Below, in pieces: positions 1 through 7,827 of a DNA stretch of 64,000 nt (its first letter is position 1; the number at the start of each line of letters is the position of its first letter). The stretch comes from Ligaoa zhengdingensis. Lineage in GTDB: Bacteria > Bacillota > Clostridia > Oscillospirales > Ruminococcaceae. Made by a program: the position numbers and the translations under genes. Under the pieces are notes generated by a model. That model worked only from the letters and a program-made list of their open reading frames with translations, made no database searches and was not told the DNA's origin. The stretch covers positions 1 through 64,000 of the forward strand of contig NZ_JACRST010000006.1 of assembly GCF_014384885.1 (NCBI RefSeq), given 5' to 3'.

Positions 1-368
1 GGTAATATCTCCTGCACGCTGCTGCTTGTCACGCCGGACACCGACAGGCTGTAGGTAAAGGGGGGCTCACTGCCTGTCCAGCCTGTCTTGGACAGGGTTT
101 TGGTGGTTAGGGTGGACTTCGCCACCTTGGCGTTCCAGGCCGTTCGCTCCAACGACGTGATGTGCTTGGTGCTGTCAGACACATGAGACGCTGGGGCCGC
201 TCCCGCCTGCGCCGCTGTTACACCGTGCGGATTTGATTTGTTTCCGGTGTGTGCCGCGAGGGTCGCATCCGCCTCATCCGCAAAATCGTTGATCTCAGTA
301 ATCCGCGCATTGAAATTCTCCATGCTGACGGCCTCTTGCGCCGTAAATGCGGAAATTTTAGTTGACAA
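1..368 (-). CDS. phage tail fibre/tail protein, partial (runs off left edge)
   Basis: Open frame on the minus strand from a TTG (368) or GTG (377) start through base 1 without a stop. The N-terminus reads LSTKISAFTAQEAVSMENF, followed by an Ala/Asp-rich helix and a HTGNKSNPHGVT segment, which is common at the start of phage tail-fibre and stalk proteins. It starts 6-17 nt before the stop of the upstream DUF2313-like gene, so it is the next gene of the tail operon. An AAGGGG Shine-Dalgarno sits just upstream and favours the TTG. Its position after the baseplate genes suggests a receptor-binding or fibre role; the C-terminus is outside the window. Confidence 0.6.
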   Translation of the reverse strand, partial: MSTKISAFTAQEAVSMENFNARITEINDFADEADATLAAHTGNKSNPHGVTAAQAGAAPASHVSDSTKHITSLERTAWNAKVAKSTLTTKTLSKTGWTGSEPPFTYSLSVSGVTSSSVQEIL

Positions 369-924
369 TCCATTCACCCCTTTCAAATTCGTCCCAATCC
401 ATACCCTTCGCATCCAGCCCCGCAAACGTCAATGACTGCGCCTCAAGTTCCGACCAAGTCAGATACAGGTAAGCGATTTCTAGAATTAGGTTCGCCGGAA
501 TCATCTCGTACAACGTTGAGTATAGCGGGGTCAAGTCCACTGCCTTGCTTTCGCCGCGGTAGGTCACTCTAATCACATAGTCTTTGACCGAAATGTCCAC
601 CGGCACGCCCATGTACTTCTCGATGATCTCCTTGAGCGCTGTCACACTGATCGGCGGTTTCGACGCAAGCCGGGCCAGCAGCGCTTCGCGCCGGGATTTT
701 ATTGTCCCGTCCAGCGGCGCAGATACACCGAGAATTTTTTCCCACCTTTCGATCCCCTGCTCATCCGCCTCCAACACCGACTTGTTTTTTACCGCCGTTT
801 TTATGCGAGCGGATAACTTGTTGATTTGGATGTTAATGCAGTTCGCTAGCGCGTCGATCTCCACAACACCTTGAAACAGCTCCGGCAACAGACCTTTATA
901 ATCCGCTGGATCATCATAAAACAT
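358..924 (-). CDS. phage tail protein, YmfQ/DUF2313 family
   Basis: 188 aa, the usual length for DUF2313 (YmfQ, Mu gp48-like) proteins, which connect the baseplate wedge to the tail fibre in contractile-tail phages. It opens with MFYDDPADYKGLLPELFQG, typical of the family, and contains the segment SVTALKEIIEKYMGVPVDI. Its start overlaps the stop of the baseplate J gene (ATGA, base 924), so translation is probably coupled. The family call rests on recognition plus gene order (gp46-like, gp47-like, gp48-like, fibre). Confidence 0.8.
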   Translation of the reverse strand: MFYDDPADYKGLLPELFQGVVEIDALANCINIQINKLSARIKTAVKNKSVLEADEQGIERWEKILGVSAPLDGTIKSRREALLARLASKPPISVTALKEIIEKYMGVPVDISVKDYVIRVTYRGESKAVDLTPLYSTLYEMIPANLILEIAYLYLTWSELEAQSLTFAGLDAKGMDWDEFERGEWIVN

Positions 925-2003
925 CAGCTCGTCACCTCGCTTACCGCAACTGCACCGACGACCGGCACTTGGAAGGACGCAAACGTCTTGGAGAGCGCGA
1001 GATTGCCGGCGCTGCCGTTGATCGTTACTGCGCCGACATCGACAATACTTTCATGGCTGTTGAGAATGTCGGAAACCAGTTTCGCGTGAAAGACCGTTTC
1101 GTCGGAGAATCCCACACCTTCTATATAGTCCTGGATCGCGCCCTCCACTACAGGCTTGACGACCGAAAAGCTGGTTCCCGTTTTGAGCTTCACAGATGCC
1201 GTGACATTCACCGGCAAATTGGTCGAGGTTTTCACCGTCACCGTGTGGAAAATCGGTGCGATGCCGGTCCCGTCGCTGCCCATGAGGCTTTGCACTTCCT
1301 CCACCAATTCCTCTGTCGCGGTGTTTCCCTGCTCGTCCCCGATCACCAGGCCCACGTTTCCCACACCCTCGGTGACGGCGGAAAACACCTGCACCGCGCC
1401 CACGCCGTCGATTGACAGCGTCTTTTCCTCATAGTCAGCAATGTTTCCTCCGAACGGAGCGCGCCGGATAGCGCTGTAAAATCGTTCGCGCAACTCGTCG
1501 TCCGTCTCTTCATCACGTGCAGGGATCAAGGGCTGTGCCACTAGCTCTGCGCGGCCCAGGCCGTTGATGTTGTCGGTCGGTAGAATGTCACCGCCGTAAA
1601 GGTTCCCAGTGGTTCCAGTCTGCTCAACTTCTGCTTTGTATTTGCCGGTTTCCAGCTTCTCGGTTAGTTTCAGGGTGATATCCTCGACCATGAACCGCGC
1701 ACCCAACGCCGCATCCATCGGGGTGCCATCGGCGTCGTATAGGTTGATCTGTCGAATTGCGTTGCTCGCCGCTTCCCTCGTGACACCGAAATCGTTCACC
1801 ACGCGGTCAAGCCAGATATCGGTTGCGGTATCTGCAAACAAGAGATTAAACAGATATCCCAACTGATAATTTTGCTGGGCGATCAACACCGCCGCCGGCG
1901 CGAGGGTGTTATAGATGATGCTGCCCTCGCGTTTGTCCAGATCGTCTGGGACTTCAGCCAGCATCTCGCTCAATATTTCTTTGTACTCATAATTTTCAGC
2001 CAA
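924..2003 (-). CDS. baseplate J-like protein (Mu gp47 / XkdT family)
   Basis: 359 aa. Family hallmarks are the N-terminal LAEVPDDLDKREGSIIYNTL and the central DEETDDELRERFYSAIRRAPFGGN, matching the conserved 'TDEELRARYL...GGN' region of baseplate J. These proteins form the wedge of the contractile-tail baseplate. The gene sits between the DUF2634-like and DUF2313-like genes, the PBSX order, and overlaps the upstream gene by 8 nt. No truncation is seen. Confidence 0.9.
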   Translation of the reverse strand: MAENYEYKEILSEMLAEVPDDLDKREGSIIYNTLAPAAVLIAQQNYQLGYLFNLLFADTATDIWLDRVVNDFGVTREAASNAIRQINLYDADGTPMDAALGARFMVEDITLKLTEKLETGKYKAEVEQTGTTGNLYGGDILPTDNINGLGRAELVAQPLIPARDEETDDELRERFYSAIRRAPFGGNIADYEEKTLSIDGVGAVQVFSAVTEGVGNVGLVIGDEQGNTATEELVEEVQSLMGSDGTGIAPIFHTVTVKTSTNLPVNVTASVKLKTGTSFSVVKPVVEGAIQDYIEGVGFSDETVFHAKLVSDILNSHESIVDVGAVTINGSAGNLALSKTFASFQVPVVGAVAVSEVTS

Positions 2004-2382
2004 ACGGCACGCTCCTTTCCTCGGTGATACCCCCGAACTGTGTGGTCACTGTGAATTTGACATGCGCCGCCTCGCCATCAAAGGTGAGCTCGAAATCTTC
2101 CACCCCAGTTACGCGGTCGTCCTGCCCCAACGCCTCCTCGATCCTTCGCTGGATGTCTCCGGCCACGAGAGAACGCGGCTTTCCAATCAGTTCATCCATT
2201 TCTACACCGTAGTCGTTGGAATAGATAAGATATCGAAATCGTTCGGTGGAAAGGATCAGTTTCACCGCCTGCGCTACAGCTTCCAGTCCGTCAATTTTGC
2301 CCGCCAACCGGTCGCCGTTCAGCCGGTAGGTCTTGGACGGCTTGATTCCAGCATCCTGCCCATAGGTCTTTAGTACACTCAT
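1996..2382 (-). CDS. phage baseplate protein, DUF2634 (XkdS-like)
   Basis: 128 aa, about the usual size for DUF2634/XkdS, a small gp25-like baseplate protein. It contains SKTYRLNGDRLAGKIDGLEA, a QAVKLILSTERFRYLIYS segment typical of gp25/XkdS folds, and a later DRVTGVEDFELTF. The 8-nt overlap with baseplate J and 3-nt gap from the previous gene indicate one operon. Confidence 0.85.
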   Translation of the reverse strand: MSVLKTYGQDAGIKPSKTYRLNGDRLAGKIDGLEAVAQAVKLILSTERFRYLIYSNDYGVEMDELIGKPRSLVAGDIQRRIEEALGQDDRVTGVEDFELTFDGEAAHVKFTVTTQFGGITEERSVPFG

Positions 2383-2385
2383 AGC

Positions 2386-2757
2386 TCACATCCTATCAAT
2401 AATGGCATAGCGCTGCCCGCCTCGCTTCTGCACCACTGCGACGCGCTCTCCGGGAGATAGCCCGGTTTGAATTGTGACCGGCAATCTATTCACGGTGATG
2501 CTTTCAATCTCCGGTTCTGCGCTCAATATCTTCTGCCCGTCGCTGCCGGTGTCATCCTTGGTAACGGTGAACGAGATTTCCCCCCGGATGGTTTGCAGGT
2601 GCCGGGGGATGTCAACCATGTCAAGCCCTACCTCTACCGGCTTGCTTTCCAGTTTGACACCCGCGCCAGTGTAGGTTCCGTACAGTACATCCGCCATTCC
2701 CTCATTTTCGATGTATTCTTTTACGATTCGTTTGATCTCCGTCACAAGATCGGCCAT
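2386..2757 (-). CDS. phage protein, DUF2577 (XkdR-like)
   Basis: About 123 aa from the ATG at 2757. An ATG 18 nt upstream is in frame but lies inside the coding end of the preceding gene. The N-terminus MADLVTEIKRIVKEYIEN and the C-terminal SPGERVAVVQKRGGQRYAII, an SH3-like barrel motif, fit DUF2577, a PBSX tail/baseplate component between XkdQ and XkdS. The preceding gene's TGA lies 2 bp away (TGATATG), suggesting coupling. Confidence 0.8.
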   Translation of the reverse strand: MADLVTEIKRIVKEYIENEGMADVLYGTYTGAGVKLESKPVEVGLDMVDIPRHLQTIRGEISFTVTKDDTGSDGQKILSAEPEIESITVNRLPVTIQTGLSPGERVAVVQKRGGQRYAIIDRM

Positions 2758-2758
2758 A

Positions 2759-3703
2759 TCAGTACCACCACCCATATCTCAGATTCAATTTCATCGTGTG
2801 ATTGCTCCCCTCAAAGGTATGGGTCGCGCTGTCTACCAACGCCCACATATCCAGCCCCGCTTCTTCAATTTCCACCTTGACGCCGCTGCCCGCGATCACG
2901 CGCATATCCCCCACGCACTCCACCGACAAGGACACTGTTTCCCGGTTTTTGAGCGCCAACAGCCGCGCCGCGCGGTCCTTAAGCTGGGCTTCATTGAGGT
3001 CTGCACTCACCTTCTCATAGTGCATGAGCTTGCCCCATTGCCCAATGTTTGCGCTGTCCTCCGACACATAGGTGTTGCGCACGCCAGCCGCCTTGTCGTC
3101 CTTTGCCACCACGATATAGTTGTAGCTGTCGTCATCGATGCTCTTGGTATGCTCAAACCCAGTTGCAAGGCTGCTGTCGCCGATCACCAGAGGTAAGCGC
3201 AAGTCTACGGTGTCCCGCAGGTCGATTGCGCCGAAATTGTCCCGTAGCGTGTAGTAATAGCTGTTGAGCAGCAAGTTGTCCTGGATGCTCTGATAGATCA
3301 TATCCAACAGGGATTGATTATCGAAAAAGTATTTGCCCAGGTTGATTTCGGTTTTGTCCACCTGCCCCAGCCGGATGCGGTCGCCGATGGTGGCGCACGC
3401 GCGGTTTAAAAATGCGTCCAGCGGTTCCACTGGGCGCATGATGGTGTATTTGGCTTTGAGGTATCGGAGTTGGTCATATGCTGTGCACTGGCATGTGTCG
3501 CGGTTTTGGCGTGTCTTGAACAAGAACCCATAAAATACATTGGCCCCGCCGTAGGTAAAAATCACGGTGGAGCCGTTGGGAAACGGGCCCGCTCGCGCTG
3601 CTGGGTACTCAAACGTGAGGCTGCCCGCGCCGTTGTTCCAGTTGGTTTGAAATTTGATATTGCTGGTGATCTCGCTAAGATCGTTGCTGCCGACTAATAG
3701 GAT
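2759..3703 (-). CDS. XkdQ-like baseplate hub protein; start codon atypical
   Basis: About 314 aa if translation starts at ATC (3703-3701). B. subtilis XkdQ is about the same length. The first canonical start in frame (GTG, 3565) would remove 46 residues that look native: ILLVGSNDLSEITSNIKFQ and then NWNNGAGSLTFEYPAA, the usual XkdQ opening. A GAGGTGAT Shine-Dalgarno lies a few bases upstream of the ATC, and no ATG, GTG or TTG occurs in frame nearby; the GTG inside that Shine-Dalgarno is out of frame. Either a rare ATC start is used, or the moron block inserted upstream removed the original start. XkdQ-like proteins form the hub below the tail tube. Confidence 0.75.
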   Translation of the reverse strand: MLLVGSNDLSEITSNIKFQTNWNNGAGSLTFEYPAARAGPFPNGSTVIFTYGGANVFYGFLFKTRQNRDTCQCTAYDQLRYLKAKYTIMRPVEPLDAFLNRACATIGDRIRLGQVDKTEINLGKYFFDNQSLLDMIYQSIQDNLLLNSYYYTLRDNFGAIDLRDTVDLRLPLVIGDSSLATGFEHTKSIDDDSYNYIVVAKDDKAAGVRNTYVSEDSANIGQWGKLMHYEKVSADLNEAQLKDRAARLLALKNRETVSLSVECVGDMRVIAGSGVKVEIEEAGLDMWALVDSATHTFEGSNHTMKLNLRYGWWY

Positions 3704-3726
3704 GGTATCACCTCGCTTTGGATATG

Positions 3727-3763
3727 GAAAGGCACGCCAACCTATTGCGGCGGCGCGCCTTTG
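3727..3763 (-). terminator. intrinsic terminator after the antirepressor
   Basis: On the minus strand AAAGGCGCGCC and GGCGTGCCTTT form an 11-bp stem (one G-U pair) followed by CC. It lies directly after the antirepressor stop (3770) and before the XkdQ-like gene, so it may isolate the moron transcript from the tail genes. The T-tract is short. Confidence 0.55.
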
Positions 3764-3769
3764 ATAGTT

Positions 3770-4522
3770 TTATGCAGCTTTCAGATATAACAGTCGGAAC
3801 GTCTCCCGCCCCTTTGGAGTGACAAGGGTTTGCGTCCCGCTCCACTGGGTCTTCTCGTTATAGCATTCTTTGATTTCAAACAGGCCGTTGTTCTTATCCG
3901 CATAAGGGAGGAGCTTTCCCTTCTTGTCCCGGTAAATAAACTTCTTGTCGAGCAGGAACCGGATGAATTCCCGCTCCCCAACCTCCAACTGTTTTGCAGT
4001 CTCGCGGAAGTTTGTAAGCAGATTCCGGTCTACCAGCTCGTCAAAATATTCCGCCTTGGGCTTCATAATCTGGTTGTCTACGGTCAATGCGGCGTTAGTG
4101 GCCTCCAAGGCTTTGCGCTTGTCCTGTTCCTCCTTCAGGGCTGTTGCAATGCGGATGATGGTATCGGGGTTGAAGATTGCGGCTTCCAACGTTTCCGGGG
4201 TCATGTACGCGCCGTGCTTGCGGATGCTGGGGAGCACCTCGGACGTTACCCACTTGCGGAATGGTTTCGCTTCCGGTTTATCCGAGCGGAGGATGACATT
4301 GTACAGCCCGGATTCGTTGACAATATTCGCTTTTTGTGTACCACCAAGGGTATCGATCTGACCGACCCCCTTTTCATCATCATCAAGTCGATTGTAAACA
4401 TCTGCGGGATTCCCGATATTCAAAATTTTACATACATCCTTCAGCACAAACCAGGGCTCCCCGCCCCGCTCGATTGTTCTGACTTCGTTGTTCTGGTACT
4501 CAAAAATTTGTAGTTCGTTCAT
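3770..4522 (-). CDS. phage antirepressor (BRO-N plus KilAC domains)
   Basis: 250 aa. Residues 1-110 are a BRO-N domain (EPWFVLKDVCKILNIGNP, then KWVTSEVLPSIRKHGAYM). Residues about 130-245 are a KilAC/ANT domain (AEYFDELVDRNLLTNFRETA, then KGKLLPYADKNNGLFEIKE and VTPKGRETF). Such proteins antagonise phage repressors or alter DNA binding. It sits inside the tail operon, far from the immunity region, which is typical of a moron cargo gene. A second BRO-type gene lies at 20692-21471. Confidence 0.85.
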   Translation of the reverse strand: MNELQIFEYQNNEVRTIERGGEPWFVLKDVCKILNIGNPADVYNRLDDDEKGVGQIDTLGGTQKANIVNESGLYNVILRSDKPEAKPFRKWVTSEVLPSIRKHGAYMTPETLEAAIFNPDTIIRIATALKEEQDKRKALEATNAALTVDNQIMKPKAEYFDELVDRNLLTNFRETAKQLEVGEREFIRFLLDKKFIYRDKKGKLLPYADKNNGLFEIKECYNEKTQWSGTQTLVTPKGRETFRLLYLKAA

Positions 4523-4535
4523 TCTCTGTCTCCTT

Positions 4536-4751
4536 TCAATAACTCGGGCTCCAAAAGCTGTTGCAGGCCGCGCGTCCCTTCTCGGTGACTGAAATGCTCA
4601 AGGGTGTTTCGTTGGCCGGTGTAATCAAAATGCCTTGCGATGTGATTTGAAATTCAACCTCATCTCCTTCATGAACTCCGAAATTACGGAGAGCCATGGT
4701 TGGGACGTGCAGGTGCATGTCCTTCTTGATTTTTCTGACTGTCGATAGCAT
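4536..4751 (-). CDS. AbrB/SpoVT-like swapped-hairpin DNA-binding protein
   Basis: 71 aa. TVRKIKKDMHLHVPTMALR and then NFGVHEGDEVEFQITSQGIL match the AbrB/MazE swapped-hairpin fold, here with an extra C-terminal tail of about 20 residues. A strong AAGGAGG Shine-Dalgarno precedes the ATG. It is transcribed towards the antirepressor 13 nt away. It could be an antitoxin-like or transition-state-like regulator of the moron block; no cognate toxin is evident beside it. Confidence 0.7.
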   Translation of the reverse strand: MLSTVRKIKKDMHLHVPTMALRNFGVHEGDEVEFQITSQGILITPANETPLSISVTEKGRAACNSFWSPSY

Positions 4752-4870
4752 TTGTAAAACCTCCTTGTTGTAAATCCCCCGGAGGTATGATATATTGGAT
4801 TTACCAAACCTTCGGGGGCGGTGTGCGAGCGTTCCGTGTTTGCTTCTCAGGGCTGCAACGGGCGCTCTCT

Positions 4871-5041
4871 TTATTTTTGTGCCAAAAGAAGATGAATGCC
4901 TTGCCTAATAGCTTCCGCTCGGCTGATACTGTGATCTTTGCAGTATTTTATCAGTCGTTCGTTGGTTTCCCCGTCCAGCCGAAGCGTAAAGTTTATTGCT
5001 TTCGGGTCATTCACTTTCGGCCTTCCTGTTCTTGGCGACAC
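4871..5041 (-). CDS. small ribbon-helix-helix DNA-binding protein
   Basis: 56 aa from a GTG start at 5041, preceded by a GAGGTGAT Shine-Dalgarno. The sequence KAINFTLRLDGETNERLIKY followed by CKDHSISRAEAIRQGIHLLL has the beta-strand, helix, helix pattern of CopG/MetJ-Arc regulators, with the conserved 'SRAEAIRQGI' second helix. It ends in AQK. It belongs to the moron block and could autoregulate that block or pair with a toxin not seen here. Confidence 0.7.
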   Translation of the reverse strand: MSPRTGRPKVNDPKAINFTLRLDGETNERLIKYCKDHSISRAEAIRQGIHLLLAQK

Positions 5042-5135
5042 TTCATCACCTCACTTTCTGCCTTGCATAAATTATGTTAAATGCAATGCATAAAGTCAAG
5101 AGGTTTTACAAATTTTCTTGCTGCTCAGATTGTGC

Positions 5136-5164
5136 TTGCTGTCCCCCAGCAGATGCGGTATAAT
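5136..5164 (+). promoter_or_regulatory. sigma-A-like promoter of the coiled-coil gene
   Basis: TTGCTG (5136-5141), 17-bp spacer, TATAAT (5159-5164), located 22 bp upstream of the ATG at 5187. It points along the plus strand, opposite to the tail operon. Confidence 0.6.
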
Positions 5165-5186
5165 AAAAACAAAAGGGGGCGCTAAA

Positions 5187-5507
5187 ATGGATAACAACGA
5201 AATGCTTGTCAAGATCATAGAAAAATTAGAGGCGATGGACAGTAGGATTGAGGCAATGGACAGTAGGATTGAGGCAATGGATAGCCGCCTTGCGTCGGTA
5301 GAAAAGATTACAACCGAAATTCAACAGGATGTAAAGGCGCTGAGCGACAAAATGGACAAGGGCTTTGCCGCCACACGCAGCGAGGTTGTTGAGGCGGTAG
5401 AGGCGGTCGGCCGCAAGGTTGACGCGCTGGAAGGTAAAGTCACTGACGTGGAAACCGTCACTGCCCGCAATGCCTTTGAGCTGCAATTGATTAAGGGCAG
5501 AGCGTGA
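5187..5507 (+). CDS. small coiled-coil protein with heptad DNA repeats
   Basis: 106 aa from ATG 5187 (Shine-Dalgarno AAGGGGG); an upstream in-frame ATG (5118) lies before the promoter and is rejected. Three nearly identical 21-bp units (about 5230-5292) encode EAMDSRI heptads. The rest (KITTEIQQDVKALSDKMDKG and on through AVGRKVDALEGKVTDVE) is predicted coiled coil. It is monocistronic, with its own promoter and terminator, which is the usual moron arrangement. No family was recognised beyond 'coiled coil'; function unknown. Confidence 0.75.
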   Translation: MDNNEMLVKIIEKLEAMDSRIEAMDSRIEAMDSRLASVEKITTEIQQDVKALSDKMDKGFAATRSEVVEAVEAVGRKVDALEGKVTDVETVTARNAFELQLIKGRA

Positions 5508-5524
5508 TATATAGATTTATTTTT

Positions 5525-5551
5525 AGGCCGGGATTCTGGCCTTATTTTTTT
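5525..5551 (+). terminator. intrinsic terminator
   Basis: AGGCC, 8-nt loop, GGCCT, then ATTTTTTT, 15 bp after the coiled-coil gene's stop. Confidence 0.7.
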
Positions 5552-5595
5552 ACCCGCTCAACCCTAAAGTTTCGCCCTAATGCGACACTGGTCAG

Positions 5596-5604
5596 TGGTA
5601 TAAT
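5596..5604 (+). promoter_or_regulatory. extended -10 promoter of the zinc-ribbon membrane protein gene
   Basis: TGGTATAAT (extended -10) at 5596-5604, 35 bp before the GTG start. No good -35 hexamer at the usual distance. Confidence 0.5.
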
Positions 5605-5639
5605 ATAACAAAATACGACAATGGCAGGAGGGTGTTGTT

Positions 5640-6929
5640 GTGTATTGTAAGCATTGCGGGCAACAAATTGACGATGACAGCACATTTTGCAAGTTTTGCG
5701 GAAAATCTCAATCCGAGCCAAGGCAGTCCGCCAAAAAGTGCCGCGTCTGCGGTGCCGAACTAAGAAACGATTACCCTGATGACATATGCGGAACTTGTAA
5801 GGGCGTTGTAGAATGTATAAACAAAGCTTCAAAAGATGAAGAGGGTGATCGCGGAGAGCACGCCGGAAGGAAGTGCCGCAAGTGCGGTGCTACATTGCCG
5901 GATAGCTACCCGTTTTTTATCTGCTCCGTATGTAATAACGCGCAACAAACGAATACAGAAGAGCCAACTGCTCCAAAACCGGTAAAAACAGAATCGCCTT
6001 TCGGACGCACGAAATTGCCACAGAATGAAGGCAGCGGATGTTTACAGTGCTTCAAATGGATGGCGATCATATGCGCCATATTTGTTATCTTTGGACTGTT
6101 TGTGAATTATTCAAAAACAGTGGGGAACGGGGTTGCTGGAAAATCAGGAGGTATTGAAAGCGCACCTGAGATGTCCTTAACGGACTATTATTATATACAA
6201 CCTGGAATGGATCAGGAGCATGTTCTTGATGTGGTTGGATCATCTGGCAAGGAAACCCACGGAAGTGGTAAAAATGCCATTATGGTCTGGCGCATTAAAG
6301 GCGATGCAGACTATGCTTATATTACTTTCAGGGATGGGAGCGTGCTGTCGAAAGATAAGCGGTCGGTTCAAGACAGCGCGGCATCCTTATCATCAAGCGT
6401 CGAATCTTCGACTATTCCGTCGTTAGACTATAAAAACGATGCGCATAAAATATCTATTATGGTTATTAAATCGTTTTTAAGTGAAAATGGAATTAGTAAA
6501 TATGATAAGCTTGGTTGGTATTATCCAGAAATTTATACTGTAAAAAATGATACTCACTATATCGCATCAAAAGTAGATTATGGGGATACGGATCACCCAT
6601 ATGTTGTTGGTGTGAAGTTTACCGCTGATAGCGACTTCGGCTTGGTATATTTTTCGTTCGACGGAACCGTTTTTATTGACGATCAGTCTGATGAACCTAG
6701 CGATACAATAGTCGATTCATCTTCGCAGGCTCAAGTTATCCCAAATGATAATGGAGAAGTTATCGTTTGGGAACACGATTTTGCAGGAGAGGGGCCGCTG
6801 ATAGGTGATGATTCGAATAGTTTTGACGTTGAGGACGGTTATTATGTAGATCCCAATGGGCGCATTGGGAATATTTATTATGAAGGCGCGGAAGCAAGCT
6901 TTTTTGACGCATATACCAACGCAAAATAA
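5640..6929 (+). CDS. zinc-ribbon, single-pass membrane protein (moron)
   Basis: 429 aa from GTG 5640 (Shine-Dalgarno AGGAGGG). Three CxxC zinc ribbons occupy residues 1-105: YCKHCGQQ...FCKFCG, KCRVCGAE...ICGTCK and KCRKCGAT...ICSVCN. A membrane segment follows at about 140-160 (WMAIICAIFVIFGLFVNY), then a long outside domain without a recognised family. From about 6440 the gene is much more AT-rich than its neighbours, a sign of transfer. It is transcribed against the tail operon. It resembles zinc-ribbon membrane proteins carried as accessory genes; a superinfection or lysogenic-conversion role is only a guess. Confidence 0.75.
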   Translation: MYCKHCGQQIDDDSTFCKFCGKSQSEPRQSAKKCRVCGAELRNDYPDDICGTCKGVVECINKASKDEEGDRGEHAGRKCRKCGATLPDSYPFFICSVCNNAQQTNTEEPTAPKPVKTESPFGRTKLPQNEGSGCLQCFKWMAIICAIFVIFGLFVNYSKTVGNGVAGKSGGIESAPEMSLTDYYYIQPGMDQEHVLDVVGSSGKETHGSGKNAIMVWRIKGDADYAYITFRDGSVLSKDKRSVQDSAASLSSSVESSTIPSLDYKNDAHKISIMVIKSFLSENGISKYDKLGWYYPEIYTVKNDTHYIASKVDYGDTDHPYVVGVKFTADSDFGLVYFSFDGTVFIDDQSDEPSDTIVDSSSQAQVIPNDNGEVIVWEHDFAGEGPLIGDDSNSFDVEDGYYVDPNGRIGNIYYEGAEASFFDAYTNAK

Positions 6930-6981
6930 CATTAAGGAATTCACGAAGCATATTAACCGGCTTCCATTGGGTTGTTTGCCT

Positions 6982-7827
6982 TTATCTGCTTATTGGGACT
7001 TTTTGGGTAACTCTGTACTCTTCTATCGCCTTACTCATCGCATTAAACGTCTCTTGCGTCCTTTTTGCTTCCACTTCCACATGATGTTCTCTCTGCATTC
7101 TTGTTTTGTCATTTCCCAATGATGGACTTCTTTTTGATGCTTCATATTCTCTTTTGGTCATGCCGGGAACATAGCCGTTGCTTGTGATATTATAAATTGT
7201 CTTGCCGATTGGTATCGTATTAGGATTTGTGTAAAAATTGCCCTGTCCGTCTGTGAATGTCATCCTATAGGCTGATATGGCGCTCCCCTCTTTCGGACTG
7301 TTGTTGCCTCCAACTGGCGTGTAGTCTGACCATTTCGGCATCAGTGCTTGTGCCACATCAGCGGTAGACTTGAACACCACCTCCTTTGGCATCTCCGGCA
7401 CCTTGCCCGGCCTTGGAATATACGGCACATCCTGCGTGCGTACACTAGCCTCTTTGTATTGCGTAAGCTGGAGCTTGACGCTGTACACGCCTTCATATTT
7501 TTCGGTTTGGCTGTACCCCTTGACCAGCACAAGTTCAGATACCTTGCCGCAGTCCCCGACCATCACCAGACGGTCGGGGTCTTTGCTTTGCATCATCTTG
7601 TCCAGCTCCTTGAAAATGTCCTGCGCGGGTTCCCAGCCGTCCACGTTGATGCGGTTGGCGGTCAGCTCACAGGAGACCGTCCAAGTGTGCAGGTCTGGGT
7701 TCTTCGCCACCGGGAACTTGCCCTGCTCCACCCCGTCGTAGACGGCGAGGTCGCGCTTTGCGTCGCTGTCCACCGCTGATACCTGATAGATTGTCAGGTT
7801 GCCCAAATAGACCTTGTAATTACCCAT
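6982..7827 (-). CDS. XkdP-like tail protein, C-terminus atypical
   Basis: 281 aa from ATG 7827, which overlaps the tape-measure stop by 8 nt. Residues 1-150 match the N-terminal domain of XkdP (MGNYKVYLGNLTIYQVSA, then ADSDAK-like, PDLHTWTVSCELT and LVLVKGYSQTEKYEG). XkdP proteins usually end in a LysM domain. Here only a relic-like NPNTIPIGKTIYNI segment is seen, followed by about 60 basic residues of unknown type. The C-terminus abuts the moron block, so the LysM may have been lost at insertion. Likely a tail/baseplate component near the tape measure. Confidence 0.75.
   Translation of the reverse strand: MGNYKVYLGNLTIYQVSAVDSDAKRDLAVYDGVEQGKFPVAKNPDLHTWTVSCELTANRINVDGWEPAQDIFKELDKMMQSKDPDRLVMVGDCGKVSELVLVKGYSQTEKYEGVYSVKLQLTQYKEASVRTQDVPYIPRPGKVPEMPKEVVFKSTADVAQALMPKWSDYTPVGGNNSPKEGSAISAYRMTFTDGQGNFYTNPNTIPIGKTIYNITSNGYVPGMTKREYEASKRSPSLGNDKTRMQREHHVEVEAKRTQETFNAMSKAIEEYRVTQKVPISR

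Noticed and set aside
4778..4819. Inverted repeat CCCCCGGAGGT / ACCTTCGGGGG between the AbrB-like and ribbon-helix-helix genes
   Set aside because: Could be an operator or terminator, but there is no T-run and one mismatch; not enough to call a feature.
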